Part shown: in pieces, positions 54,668 through 64,000 of the stretch
Numbering within the stretch: position 1 is the stretch's first letter
How the letters are laid out: the number at the start of each line of letters is the position of its first letter
Assembly (NCBI RefSeq): GCF_040183065.1
Contig: NC_091131.1
Location: forward strand, 102,425,330 to 102,489,329
From: Periplaneta americana
Taxonomy: Eukaryota; Arthropoda; Insecta; Blattodea; Blattidae
DNA: 64,000 nt
Direction of reading: 5' to 3'
Notes under the pieces: model-generated
Databases searched by the model: none
Seen by the model: only the letters and a program-made list of their open reading frames with translations
Told to the model about the DNA's origin: nothing
Program-made: the position numbers and the translations under genes

Positions 54668-54939
54668 CTAGTGCAGTTAAGGCCATCAGGCCTTCTCTTC
54701 TACAACACCAGGAATACAAATACAATAACAGAAATAAACAGAAAAAAAAAACACTATAAACAAAGTAAAGCCACACAAAAATATACAGGTTGCAGTCACA
54801 CAAACTTTAAATGAGTGATTAAGTATCATAATTAATTCCATCCTAACTAATTAACTAACATAAACAAGAAACTTGCAATTTTAATCTAGGTTAAAAAAGA
54901 AAAAGAAAAAAAAACACAAATCAATACTTCTAGCAATAC

Positions 54940-55882
54940 CTAAAAAACATTAACTAAGACAAAATTTTCCAATTTAATTTTGAATTGTGATAAAGTCTGG
55001 TAGTCCCTGACATCATTAGGTAACGAATTCCAGAGGCGAGGTATTTCTACAGTATAGGAAGATGAGTATAAAGACGTTCTATGATGAGGGATAGAAAGAA
55101 GTGCTAGATGTCGGTTTCGAAGAGTTGTAAGAAATTGAAAGCGCGATAACAGATATTTCGGAGTAGAAGTATGCATGATTCTAAACAGAAGAGACAGTGA
55201 ATGTATTGTTCTTCGTTCCTTCAGACGCACCCATGAAAGTAACTGGAGGGAAGGTGTTATATGGTCAAATTTACGAGTATTGCAGATGAATCGTATGCAC
55301 ACATTATGAACACGTTGTAGTCTCTCAGCTAAGAGTGAACTTACATTAGTTAGCAAGGAATCGCAATAATCAAAATGGGGCATTACAAGCGTCTGAATAA
55401 GATTCTTTTTTAGACTAAGTGGTAGAAATTCTTTCATATGAAACAAGGAGTGAAGTTGAGAAAATATTTTTTTGCAAATGTGTGTTACTTGAGTATTCCA
55501 ATTTAGATCGCTGTCCATAAAAATGCCAAGATTTTTAACGGTTTCACTGTATTTAACAATAATCCCATTCAATATTATATGTGGTATAGTACTACTATCA
55601 AGAGTGCTTCGTAGACGATTATGTCCCATTACGATTGCTTGCGATTTCTCTGGATTTAACCTTAATCCAAATTTGTGTGCCCACAGTGAATTCGAATTCA
55701 AGTCTTCGTTTATTTTGTTTACTGCGTCACTAGTCTCGTCAGGGTGGAAATGCAAATAAATTTGCAAGTCGTCAGCATACATATGGTATGTGCAGTGTTT
55801 TATCATATTAGTCACGTCATTAATATAGATCATGAAGAGTAAAGGTCCGAGAACTGATCCTTGCTGAATTCCAGATTTCACG
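54940..55882 (-). CDS. LINE reverse transcriptase, 3' part, open frame
   Basis: About 314 open codons of ORF2 of a jockey/CR1-like LINE, which makes cDNA at the nicked target. In order: the block 4 loop SGIQQGSVLGPLLFMIYIND, catalytic YADDLQIY (Asp-Asp in the palm, about 55775), GLRLNPEKSQAIVMG, then KNLGIFMDSDLNWNTQV, the thumb and the C-terminal EIPRLWNSLPNDVRDYQT. The endonuclease and the first palm blocks (with the first catalytic Asp) are missing, so no activity is expected. The open frame continues upstream to 55989, but those codons belong to antisense mariner sequence. The lack of stops suggests a fairly recent insertion. Confidence 0.93.
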
Positions 55883-55888
55883 ACACAC

Positions 55889-56341
55889 ATATTTGGATGT
55901 GTTACAAAGATTACGAAAGAGTGTGCGACGAGAACGGCCCGAAATGTGGAGAAATGGGAACTGATTGCTTCACCACGACAATGCTCCAACCCTCACAGCT
56001 CTGACGGTCCGAAGTTTTTGACAAACAACATGGTGCTTGTGCCACCCTACTCACCCGATCTGGCTCCATCGGACTTTTTTTTTTTTGTTTCCACGGATGA
56101 AGAAATGTCTGAAAGGAAAGCGATTCAGTGATGTGGATGACGTCAAAGAAAACACGCTAACGGCTTTGAACAGTATCCTGCCTCGAGAGTTCCAGCACTG
56201 TTTTCAGCAAAAGCGTTGGGACAAATACATTAATGCACATGGACAATACTTTGAAGGGGACTAAAGTACTGTGAATGTAGAGTTCAATAAAAATGCAAAA
56301 GAAAAAAAAAACATTCCGGTTATTTTTGGGTCCCCCCTTGT
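55889..56341 (+). mobile_element. mariner element, 3' half
   Basis: It begins mid-gene at the LINE junction and runs to the right inverted repeat (CGGTTATTTTTGGGTCCCCC then CTTGTA). The left half is absent from the window. Confidence 0.85.
55890..56263 (+). pseudogene. mariner transposase C-terminal half
   Basis: Reads YLDVLQRLRKSVRRERPEMW, then LLHHDNAPTLTALTVRS (second catalytic Asp). After a frameshift comes FLTNNMVLVPPYSPDLAPSD (third catalytic Asp of the DD34D triad). After a T-run shift it gives FPRMKKCLKGKRFSDVDDVK, LNSILPREFQHCFQQKRWDK and INAHGQYFEGD with a stop at 56261-56263. The first catalytic Asp and the DNA-binding domain are missing. Confidence 0.88.
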
Positions 56342-56343
56342 AT

Positions 56344-56379
56344 GTGCGTGCGTGCGTGCGTGCGTGTGTGTGTGTGTGA
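56344..56379. repeat. (TGCG)n(TG)n microsatellite
   Basis: Five TGCG units followed by seven TG units, right at the mariner end. Confidence 0.92.
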
Positions 56380-56381
56380 TG

Positions 56382-56580
56382 TCAGGAGGCATACCGTTAG
56401 CCGAACTGTTAGTGTCAGCTTTCCATGTCGAAGGCCCGAGTTCAAATGTCGGCGAGATCAAGTGGAATATGTGACTAACGAAGATGGTGTTAAGGTAGGC
56501 TGTCACGGAGTCCACCCGCTTCTTCTGACACCATTTCGTCACGTCTCTTTAATTCATAGTCATCCTTACAGCCGGTGCAC
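56382..56580 (+). repeat. tRNA-derived SINE, family 12
   Basis: Head TACCGTTAGCCGAACTGTTA with B box CGAGTTCAAATGTC, body GATCAAGTGGAATATGTGAC and GGCTGTCACGGAGTCC. Confidence 0.6.
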
Positions 56581-56707
56581 AAAACAATAGGGAACTACAG
56601 TATTGCTTAATCTTCCCACGAGACCAACTCCACAGGCTTCCAGCAACGAACGCTTCACGGAGCAATTAGGCCTAATGGCGCCGTTATATGCTGTATATCC
56701 CCATGTA

Positions 56708-56932
56708 AGATAAAAGAAGCCGCATCTGTAGTTCAGCACTAGTGCGTTGATCTTCCATCCAGGTGGTCCGGGTTCGATCCCCAGCCTGCTGGTAATGGAA
56801 TTTGTGGTCCACAAAGACGTTATAGAGAGTATTTTTTTTTATCGGGGTACTCTCGTTTTCATTTTCATTCCACCAACACTCTTCACCTCCCATGAAATCC
56901 ATCTATCACCTGCAATAGTTAAAAATAGGCTA
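56708..56932 (+). repeat. tRNA-derived SINE, family 8
   Basis: Head GCATCTGTAGTTCAGCACTA with B box GGGTTCGATCCCC, then GGTAATGGAATTTGTGGTCC, TATAGAGAGTATTTTTTTTT and CTCTCGTTTTCATTTTCATT. Matches the minus copy at 32522-32692. Confidence 0.82.
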
Positions 56933-56939
56933 GGATGAA

Positions 56940-57319
56940 GTGTTGGGGAATAGTAATTGTCTTCGGTGTTGATATAGGATTTAAGGGATTGGGGCCCTGA
57001 GGTTTATCAGGTACTCTTCTGGAAATGGGACCTGGCTCTGTCAGATCTGAGGTAGGATGGCCCGCCTATCAACATCGGATTCTCAAATATTACCCAGACC
57101 ACCTGTCGCACTAGACCAATAATCGCAACTATAGGATATACAATGGGTCAATGTAAGCCAAAGTACATACATTCCGTGTTCAGACCTCGAAATAAGCCAG
57201 CCAGCAGCGGCAAAAAATAGAGAGAGATTTACACATTCCCGTCGAAGTATTTGGACCACAGTATAGCCTATAGAAAACTGTCAGAAATCATATAATGGAA
57301 CTCACATAATGTGTCACTG
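56940..57319. other. Intergenic, nothing recognised
   Basis: No coding or repeat signal. Confidence 0.45.
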
Positions 57320-57321
57320 TA

Positions 57322-57722
57322 AAGTAGTGGCAAAAAAACCGGACCGATCCTTGTAGCTGATTTCAGAGCCTTGTTCATTCCACAGCACGATAGACTGGTA
57401 ACTAAGACTTTCGTGGTTCGAATCCTGCCTCGGAAGGAAACTTTTTTTTTGTTCTTTATTCAAATTTATTCCCAATACTTTTCTATTGCAGCGATATTTT
57501 ACTACTTAATTAAGTAATTATTCCCAGAACATGAATTTTACCAGCAATCGAAAAATATTGGGAATAAATTTGAATAAGGAACAAAAAAAAAAAAAGTTTC
57601 CTTCCCAGGCAGGATTCGAACCACGAAAGTCTTAGTTACCAGTCTATCGTGCTCTGGAGTGACCAAGGCTCTGAAATCAGCTACAAGAATCGGTCCGGTT
57701 TTTTTTTTTTTTGCCACTACTG
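57322..57722. mobile_element. Foldback MITE with tRNA-like arms, copy 2
   Basis: TA at 57320-57321 and 57723-57724; ends AAGTAGTGGCAAAA (left, one change) and complement of CAGTAGTGGCAAAA (right). Both arms hold CTGGTAACTAAGACTTTCG and the B box GGTTCGAATCC, in opposite orientation. Middle AT-rich with TTATTCCCA/TGGGAATAA arms. Clearly the same family as 31405-31774. Confidence 0.87.
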
Positions 57723-57724
57723 TA

Positions 57725-58235
57725 CATAAAAAGAGCTTAACAGGCCTGGACGCAATTAATTCGATTGAGTCAATGCAGACCATCCCTTAACTCCCCACTC
57801 CACCTTTCCAGGCTGAGACAGTTATGTTTTGGTGCCGTAGTAACGGACAGGAAGATCAGTGACGGATTGTTTCAGACTTTCACGAACTTAGTGTTGAATT
57901 GGAATCATAACGCAACACAACTGAATCATGTACCGTATTTATATTTATATTATTAATTATTAATTACGTTCAAATTTCACAAGCTTAGTTAGGTACTTCC
58001 ATTTCATCAGATTCCTTCCATTGCAAACCAAAATTATTGCTGCCAACATAACAGTTAGAAAATAACTGCCAGCTATAGTATTTGTCAGTACTCGAAATTA
58101 GAAACGAAGCTGGTGAAAGAAAATTCAACCTGACACCTAGAATATCACTATAATCCACTAGCATATGTAGTAATAGGGGAAAAATGGGCAGGTTTCACCC
58201 TTGAGGTATTAAGTAAGATGATCCGGACTGCAGAC
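57725..58235. other. Intergenic, nothing recognised
   Basis: No coding or repeat signal. Confidence 0.45.
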
Positions 58236-58290
58236 GGGAAGAGAAGGCCTGATGGTCTTACTCTACCGGGTTAAACAAATAAATACTAAC
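58236..58290 (+). mobile_element. LINE 3' end
   Basis: GAGAAGGCCTGATGGTCTTA, then CTCTACCGGGTTAAACAAAT and an AAATA tail. Extreme 5' truncation of the LINE family at 54.6 kb. Confidence 0.78.
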
Positions 58291-59526
58291 ACTAAATAAA
58301 TACTAATACACCACATATAAGATTTTTTCGAGTGCAACTCTTTAACAAGAATAGTTACCGAAAATTTCCACAATACATGATGAACAAGCGGTTTGGTAGG
58401 AATAAAAAAACTCAGCACAAGAAAGATTACTTCATAGAGTCTAACTCATAAACTGTTGTTGTACTGTGTTATGTCCTGATACCATTCATAACGCGTTTGA
58501 TGGAAAGCAATCGCATTGATCTGGAAATTGAGATTAAATTCATCTTTTGAAAATGGAGAAGATATGATATTTTCTTAAGCTTGTTGAAGCATTGAAACAT
58601 TCACTGATGACTAACAGTTTAAAAATAGTCACTATCCCAGACAGTAAATACATGTTAAGAGATAGGCCTGCTGTAGTTCAGAAACAAAAGCATCACTATG
58701 GAAGAGGAAGAATTTGAATAATCCGAACGCATGACAAGATCTTCCGTCGTGGGTGTAATACAATAGTGAGTGTCCGTACGCCTAGGAGTCAAGGATGACC
58801 GGCCAATTCTCTTCGAGCCCTCAGGAGTTACAGACAGCAATTCAACGTAAGATTTAGGCAGGTCATCGACCTCGCTTGTTCCAAGCACACAACAGTCTCT
58901 TCGAAAGCTTCACTACAAGAGTCTCTGCATAGAATCCCACACAGTATAATTCCGATACCACCACAACTTGCTCACGTCGTCTGCGAGTAAGGTTAATGGG
59001 AAACAGAATGTGAAGAAACTGGTATAATTTTGACACTATTTCCTACTTAAGTCGTGAATGTTCAGATTCTGAAGCGTTAACATAATTTTATTTTACCACT
59101 CACACTGCCGTAAGTATGCTGTTATTAGCCTGTTTTTAGGGAAATAAAATTTTACCGTGATAATGTTGTTGCCATTCACGACGAGAAGTAAGTCACATTA
59201 CTTCCATAGGGAAGTAAGTGGAAATATGTTTCGTTCAAAAGTTGCATAGTAACAAACATATGAAAACTAAAACTCGAAGACCCTCCCAACAGTTCTGATA
59301 TTAAATCATGTAAAATGAAGAAATAAATATTTTATTACGTAAAATGTGGGAGTGAAAAAAAAAACATTAAGGCCTATATGCAATTCGACACTCCACCCTT
59401 TAACGACACTCCAAACTTTAAATTTGCTCCAAAAAAGGATTATCAAAAATTTTCTATATAAACCAAACAAAATTAATTTTTTTTTTTTTTTTCAGAAATT
59501 TGGTGTATCAAATCTAGAACAAATTT
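58291..59526. other. Intergenic, nothing recognised
   Basis: No coding or repeat signal that I can support; small open frames only. Confidence 0.45.
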
Positions 59527-59530
59527 ATAA

Positions 59531-59786
59531 CGTCGTTGTTCCTGTGATAACTCCTATGTGACATATTTATCGATTTTCAGATTTTTGCTCTATTAAATAT
59601 CTTAAATAGTGATACAGCGAATAATAAAATCTCCTATAGGCCTATGTAATTATATTTCTTTCTTTCGTAAATATAAGAATACACAGTCTCCTATGTAGGC
59701 TGCCACAGGATGAATAAATGTGTTTTTTTCTTTCTACTGAAAAATTTTATATTTTGCACATAGGAGTTATTGCAGGAACAACGACG
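59531..59786. mobile_element. 256-bp MITE-like inverted-repeat element
   Basis: Ends CGTCGTTGTTCCTGTGATAA and, inverted, CGTCGTTGTTCCTGCAATAA, both continuing CTCCTATGTG, about 30 bases with two mismatches. ATAA flanks both ends (59527-59530, 59787-59790), a possible target duplication. Interior AT-rich with further CTCCTAT words. Confidence 0.75.
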
Positions 59787-59790
59787 ATAA

Positions 59791-61083
59791 ACACTGCTGA
59801 TTTACTTACATCATAAATTTAAACTAGTGGCTTGTGCAGCAAATGCTGCAAACTAAATTCATTAGAGTTCAAATAATTTTTTTTAGATTTATTTTCAATG
59901 AAGAATACCAGACATTTTGAAAGTTGTTTGCTTTCATAATAATGAAACACGCTCCCTCTGAATGGTTTTTTTATGCCAAATATTTTTTCTTGAACCTATC
60001 CACCTTCAGTTTTTCAGTTTCAGCGCGAAAACGCAAGTAACAATGTTAAGACGATCAGTGGGTTTTTCATGTGGGCGTAAAACAATAGCTATTTCAGGTC
60101 ATTGTGGATTGTAGGTGAAAGTTAAATAAAAAGTCAGGTTTCCTATGCTTTCGAACAATAGACATGGCATCTTGGTATAGTTGCTGCATGTTTCGTGAAC
60201 TACCTTGAAATGTATCCTGCTAAGAAATCTGCTGAAATGATCGAGAGACTACAAAATTTTGTAGGCCTCTTATTTTATCAGTAAGTAATACCTTTTGGTC
60301 TTTCCTTATTAACTGTAATTTTTGCGCTCTCTCGAGCCAATACTGAAGAGAATGACATATAAATATCTACACCACACCGCCATTAAGTATATGAAAAAGA
60401 CCCAATCCCACTTTATTAATAACTATAAAAAATATGTGATTTTTAATAACAATATTATTATCTTAAGTTCTGCATTTATATATACACATATTATATAGCC
60501 GCTACTCAGTAAATTATAGAAATGAAGATCTAATTTAACATATTTTCAACATCTACTTATATAACCCCAAAACGTTTCTCTTTCATATCATCAATATAGC
60601 ATTAATATGTATAATTAATGAAAAATAGTCATATAATGACTTGAACTATAATAATATTGCATTTCTAAAGGTAATAATGTCATCAAACCACCTCAAGTTT
60701 TGTAGATTTTAATATCGAATACACAGTTGTACTCAGAAAATTACACAGTGCAGAATCAGACCTGTAAATTATTTTAGTAACTCTTGGAGATTTAATAACC
60801 AATTTAATTTGAGCTCTAAATATGTCAGCAATCCTGCAGGTCATGGCCTTTGTGTAATAGCCTATTGTTTATTGTAGAGTGTGTTTTGTTTTATTCTGAA
60901 GTGCAATTAGTTCTCAAAACTGACGAAAGATGGATTTTGGAAAATTGGAAAATTATGTAGGGAAACTAACGTTTCACTGAAAGTTACCATTTTTCTGAAA
61001 ATCCTTGGATGCTAAATTTCAAAATGACGGGTCATTCATTAAAATCCGTTCAGCCCTTTTCCCATAATTTCCATTATCAGTTC

Positions 61084-61087
<4 letters not shown>
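59791..61087. other. Intergenic, nothing recognised
   Basis: AT-rich 1.3 kb without coding or repeat signal that I can support. Confidence 0.45.

Positions 61088-61122
<35 letters not shown>
61088..61122. repeat. (TA)n microsatellite
   Basis: About 17 TA units. Confidence 0.97.
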
Positions 61123-61515
61123 CCCTCATGAATACTGTACGAGACAAAACTACAGTTTCTTTTTAAACATCCCCAAATGCCACACAACTGCTGGATTAAA
61201 ACATAGCAGAAATTCTGGAACTCAGAATATAATTATAATACATTAATTAGAGCTTACTCTGAATTAAGTAGGCCTACACTGAAAAAACACAAATGTGGGA
61301 AACAAATTAGATTAATTATTTAATTGTTTTCTCTTTTCTTAAGCTAATTGAGTTTAAAATTGAAATCTAATACTCATATATTTTAGTAGTTTTTATATTT
61401 GTATATATTATTACATTCTATCTGTATTTTACTCTACATTAATGTTATTGTAATGAATGGACACTCTTCAATTTTGTACAACTAAACTGAATTGCGCCCG
61501 AGCACGAGCTTCTGC

Positions 61516-61875
61516 TGATAGAAGGTATAAGATGGCTTAGCTAGAATGCCTGCATTTAGTAACTACTGAAAAGTAAACTTCATGCTTACGTTAGTGAATT
61601 TGGTGCCCATGTGTTTTCAACCAATGGAACAGTTTTGTTATGTAAGGTTTGTGAAAAAACAGTTAATAACGAAAAAAAAAAAAAAAAAAAAAGTATTTTA
61701 TAAGTCAACACTGTCAACTATGAAGTAAATAAATGTGATTTACGTTGATATAATTTAAATTTATTGCTAAAATATAGTGTGCCTTTTTCATAGATTAGTG
61801 TGCCTTTTTTACGTTTTTATTGCCTTTTTTGCCTGCCTATTCAACTGTTATAAATGCCTAAACATCCGGGCTCTA
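61516..61875 (+). mobile_element. hAT element, 3' half (same family as 43750)
   Basis: It matches 44305-44675 throughout (GCTAGAATGC, AGTAAACTTCATGCTTACRT, TTGCCTGCCTATT) and ends CATCCGGGCTCTA, the family terminus. The 5' half is missing. Confidence 0.82.
61582..61730 (+). pseudogene. hAT BED-finger remnant, second copy
   Basis: Reads KLHAYVSEFGA, then (after a shift) VFSTNGTVLLCKVCEKT and, past a ~20-base A run (61673-61692), a frameshifted YFISQ. More decayed than the copy at 44368. Confidence 0.7.
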
Positions 61876-61879
61876 CTAA

Positions 61880-61962
61880 TCATGAATTGAACTCGGGTCG
61901 CATGAATAGAAGATCAGCAAGCAAGCACTTGAGCCACAGACGCGGCCGTGCCATTGAGACAC
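61880..61962 (-). repeat. tRNA-like SINE head
   Basis: On the minus strand: GTGGCTCAAGTGCTTGC (A box) and CCGAGTTCAATTC (B box). Confidence 0.55.
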
Positions 61963-61992
61963 ACTTCACTTAAGACAGTGACTACCTACCTG

Positions 61993-62393
61993 TGTTGGCA
62001 TTTCAAGTGCGTACTGTCAAAAGGCCTAATGTTTGTATAATAAGAAGGAAACGAACTCTTCTCACTACACTGGGATAAGATGTGAGTTCCGGCTGCTTTG
62101 ACCTATGCTTAAGTGAATAATTGAGAGCTCGATAATAAGCTTGTCTTAAGACAATAGCTAGACAATAATTTTAAGATAGGCTAAAGGAATGTGCTGAGAT
62201 CCGAGGGGGTAATTGTGATCGAGCTGGGCAGCTTGTAGCGCCCTCACGCACCGCCGAGCACACGAACTAGAGAACACACGCACAGATCACTGCTATCAGG
62301 ATCACAATCGCACCGGTTCAATAAACTTTGTTGTGCAGGCGTGAACACGTGGAATCGACCCTCTTAATTACACGAGCAAATCTGGACGCAACA
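61993..62393 (+). mobile_element. Possible solo LTR
   Basis: A segment starting TGTTGGCATTTC and ending GGACGCAACA (short TGTTG/CAACA inverted ends). It contains a GC-rich middle and AATAAACTTTGTTGTG at about 62321, a form common around LTR polyadenylation sites. The flanks do not match, and no internal retrotransposon sequence is nearby. Confidence 0.3.
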
Positions 62394-62748
62394 AAAATCT
62401 ATGAGAATAGACACATATACCGAGTATTTACTGTTAAGTATATTGCAGAGAATAATTGACACTGACAGAATTATTTTTGTCGGTATTATTATTATTTTTT
62501 TTTCTGCCCTCGTAGCTGGGCTACATATTTTTTATGTCCTCTAGATGTGGTTTCCAAAGCACGCAGGCCCTACTATATGTATGACTGTAGCAGTTAGACT
62601 CAACATTCTTTGGCTTTTCACATATAGAACTACAACATTGTTTCATTAGTCCTTTTCGTTGTCACAAGCAGATAAATAATTATAAATTGTGTATTCCTGA
62701 ATTTATCTTTAATGATTATGCTCGCCTTACTTGCTGTTATTCTTCTTC

Positions 62749-62750
<2 letters not shown>
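62394..62750. other. Intergenic, nothing recognised
   Basis: No coding or repeat signal. Confidence 0.45.

Positions 62751-62787
<37 letters not shown>
62751..62787. repeat. (CAT)n microsatellite
   Basis: About 12 CAT units. Confidence 0.95.
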
Positions 62788-63235
62788 TTATGTAATTTAG
62801 TTTAACAAAGATTTTTTTTATTAATTTTGTACATTTATTTATTTTGCACCCATGGCAATTTGAACCTGGAGACACGTGGGAGAAACTTTCGGACATGAGT
62901 TCCACACGATGCCATGCCTCTATCTAAGGCAACACGGAACATTACATTGGCAACATAGGCTATATATTTCTTTCTTTCCTTTCCCCTTTTTGTTCTCTTT
63001 ATCAGCCGATGAATTTATTATCATAGCCTTTTTATTGTGAATTTTATTTAATCTTCGTAATTCTTTCCTTTTTTATTATTATTTTATTACATTCTATTCT
63101 GTTATATTCTTCCTTACATTTTCCATTTATTAACCATTTGTATTAAATGAGTTACTTTTACTATATTCCAACGTATTTTACTTTCTTTTTTCTATTATGA
63201 TATTTTCATGCTGTTTAATGTCGATTTTATTATGC

Positions 63236-63236
<1 letters not shown>

Positions 63237-63301
<65 letters not shown>
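63237..63301. repeat. (ATT)n microsatellite
   Basis: About 21 ATT units. Confidence 0.97.
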
Positions 63302-63302
<1 letters not shown>

Positions 63303-63366
63303 TGTAATATGTTAGTATTCTGTTTTTAACTTTTTGTTAAATTTTAACTGCTTGTATACTTTGTGA

Positions 63367-63425
63367 CCTGGTAGAGAGTAAGAGAAGGCCTTATGGCCTT
63401 AACTCTGCCAGTATAAATAAAGAAT
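63367..63425 (+). mobile_element. LINE 3' end with intact two-tier hairpin
   Basis: Outer stem CTGGTAGAG/CTCTGCCAG and inner stem AAGGCC/GGCCTT around TTAT, then TATAAATAAAG. The ~60 bases upstream may be 3' UTR of the same LINE. Confidence 0.8.
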
Positions 63426-63442
63426 TACTATTATTATTATCA

Positions 63443-63505
63443 TTATGTCCGAGGCGAGATTCGAACTCACGACCTTAGCTTTGATATCCCATGTTTTTAC
63501 AATAA
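63443..63505 (-). repeat. tRNA-like SINE head fragment
   Basis: On the minus strand: TCGTGAGTTCGAATCTCGCC (B box within a T-arm-like palindrome) preceded by an AAGCTAAG stretch. A box not clear. Confidence 0.5.
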
Positions 63506-63580
63506 CCCAAAACTAAAGATCATATAAATATACATTTTTCTACAAGATTTTTAATATCTCTATCGCGTTCAGTATTTCAA

Positions 63581-63581
<1 letters not shown>

Positions 63582-63656
<75 letters not shown>

Positions 63657-63706
63657 GTACCAAATTGATGCAGTAAAACAATTCTGCGAGAAATGTAACA
63701 AGAAAA

Positions 63707-63766
<60 letters not shown>
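63582..63766. repeat. (AAT)n and (ATT)n in inverted arrangement
   Basis: About 24 AAT units (63582-63655) and about 19 ATT units (63709-63766) are separated by some 54 bases and can pair as a long hairpin. Confidence 0.95.
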
Positions 63767-63768
<2 letters not shown>

Positions 63769-64000
63769 ACCGTGGTTGTAGGTGCTTGCCTGTTACATTT
63801 CTTGAAATTCTATTTTTTTTCCCATTGAGTCTTCCAATCTCTCTCCGGTGTCTGCTGTCTTACCGGTACGTCAGAAAACATAGACCTATATTTTAATACA
63901 GAAGTATCCATTCATTCTAAAAAATGTTTTCCAAATTCTTACTTTTGTATTATATTAATATTCTGATTCCATTCTGATTCACTTTGTCAGATTTATTGCA

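Larger units (their letters stand above)
54597..55885 (-). mobile_element. 5'-truncated non-LTR retrotransposon (LINE)
   Basis: On the minus strand: the last third of a reverse transcriptase frame, about 265 bases of A-rich 3' UTR, then the hairpin AGAAGGCCTGATGGCCTTAA and a (TAAA)n tail (54601-54667 on the plus strand). The 5' end is cut off between 55883 and 55890, where mariner sequence begins. Related 3' ends lie at 10699, 37593, 58236 and 63367. Confidence 0.9.

Noticed and set aside
55883..55989. N-terminal extension of the LINE reverse transcriptase
   Set aside because: These codons are antisense to mariner transposase sequence, so the ATG at 55989 is not the start of the LINE protein.
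61993..62393. Complete LTR retrotransposon
   Set aside because: Only one LTR-like segment, no primer binding site, gag or pol, and no matching flanks; kept only as a weak solo LTR candidate.

Overview
The window looks like repeat-rich, gene-poor nuclear DNA from an animal with a large genome. An insect, probably a cockroach-like blattodean, is my best guess. That guess rests on the mariner, Tc1, pogo, PIF/Harbinger and hAT remnants, on dense tRNA-derived SINEs of a type I associate with cockroach DNA, and on the frequent AGGCCTA word. It is inference, not proof. There are no operons, ribosome binding sites or prokaryotic features. I found no complete host gene. The only host-like coding signal is a possible 44-codon first exon on the minus strand near 42.4 kb.

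Layout. 0-12 kb: a decayed Tc1 transposon (1.3-2.8 kb), a truncated IS630/Tc3-like element (5.3 kb), a SINE fragment carrying an insertion (6.4 kb) and a degenerate array of ~400-bp tandem repeats (9.3-11.2 kb). 12-21 kb: a long-TIR element with a MITE inside its right arm, then a stratified nest. In that nest a hAT element (14.5-21.0 kb, exact 8-bp target duplication) holds a PIF/Harbinger element. The Harbinger holds a second, oppositely oriented Harbinger, an IS630/Tc3-like element, SINEs and a small MITE that splits one Harbinger end. 21-30 kb: SINEs, a hAT inside a hAT (24.6-26.8 kb), a MITE and another hAT (28.3-29.8 kb). 30-40 kb: an unassigned long-TIR transposon containing a foldback MITE, five SINEs, a 1.3-kb G/T-rich array broken by a LINE 3' end and a hAT, and a ~60-bp minisatellite.

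40-50 kb: two LINE coding fragments, the candidate exon, a pogo/Tigger element with a hAT inside it, an internally deleted IS630/Tc3-like element, and a purine-rich minisatellite interrupted by a 168-bp hairpin MITE. 50-64 kb: a one-strand cluster of SINEs, a 5'-truncated LINE with an open reverse transcriptase frame abutting a mariner half, a second copy of the foldback MITE, LINE 3' tails, a possible solo LTR and long (AAT)n/(ATT)n tracts.

Across the window, element ends were defined by matching target duplications and terminal inverted repeats, which also gives the order of insertion. Two RNA-level patterns recur. Several SINE families with different heads and bodies share a 3' tail that can fold as GACGCT...AGCGTC. 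One LINE family ends in a two-tier hairpin before an (AAAT)n tail. Both fit 3'-end recognition by a LINE reverse transcriptase. Coordinates of SINEs and decayed pseudogenes are approximate to about 10-20 bases.
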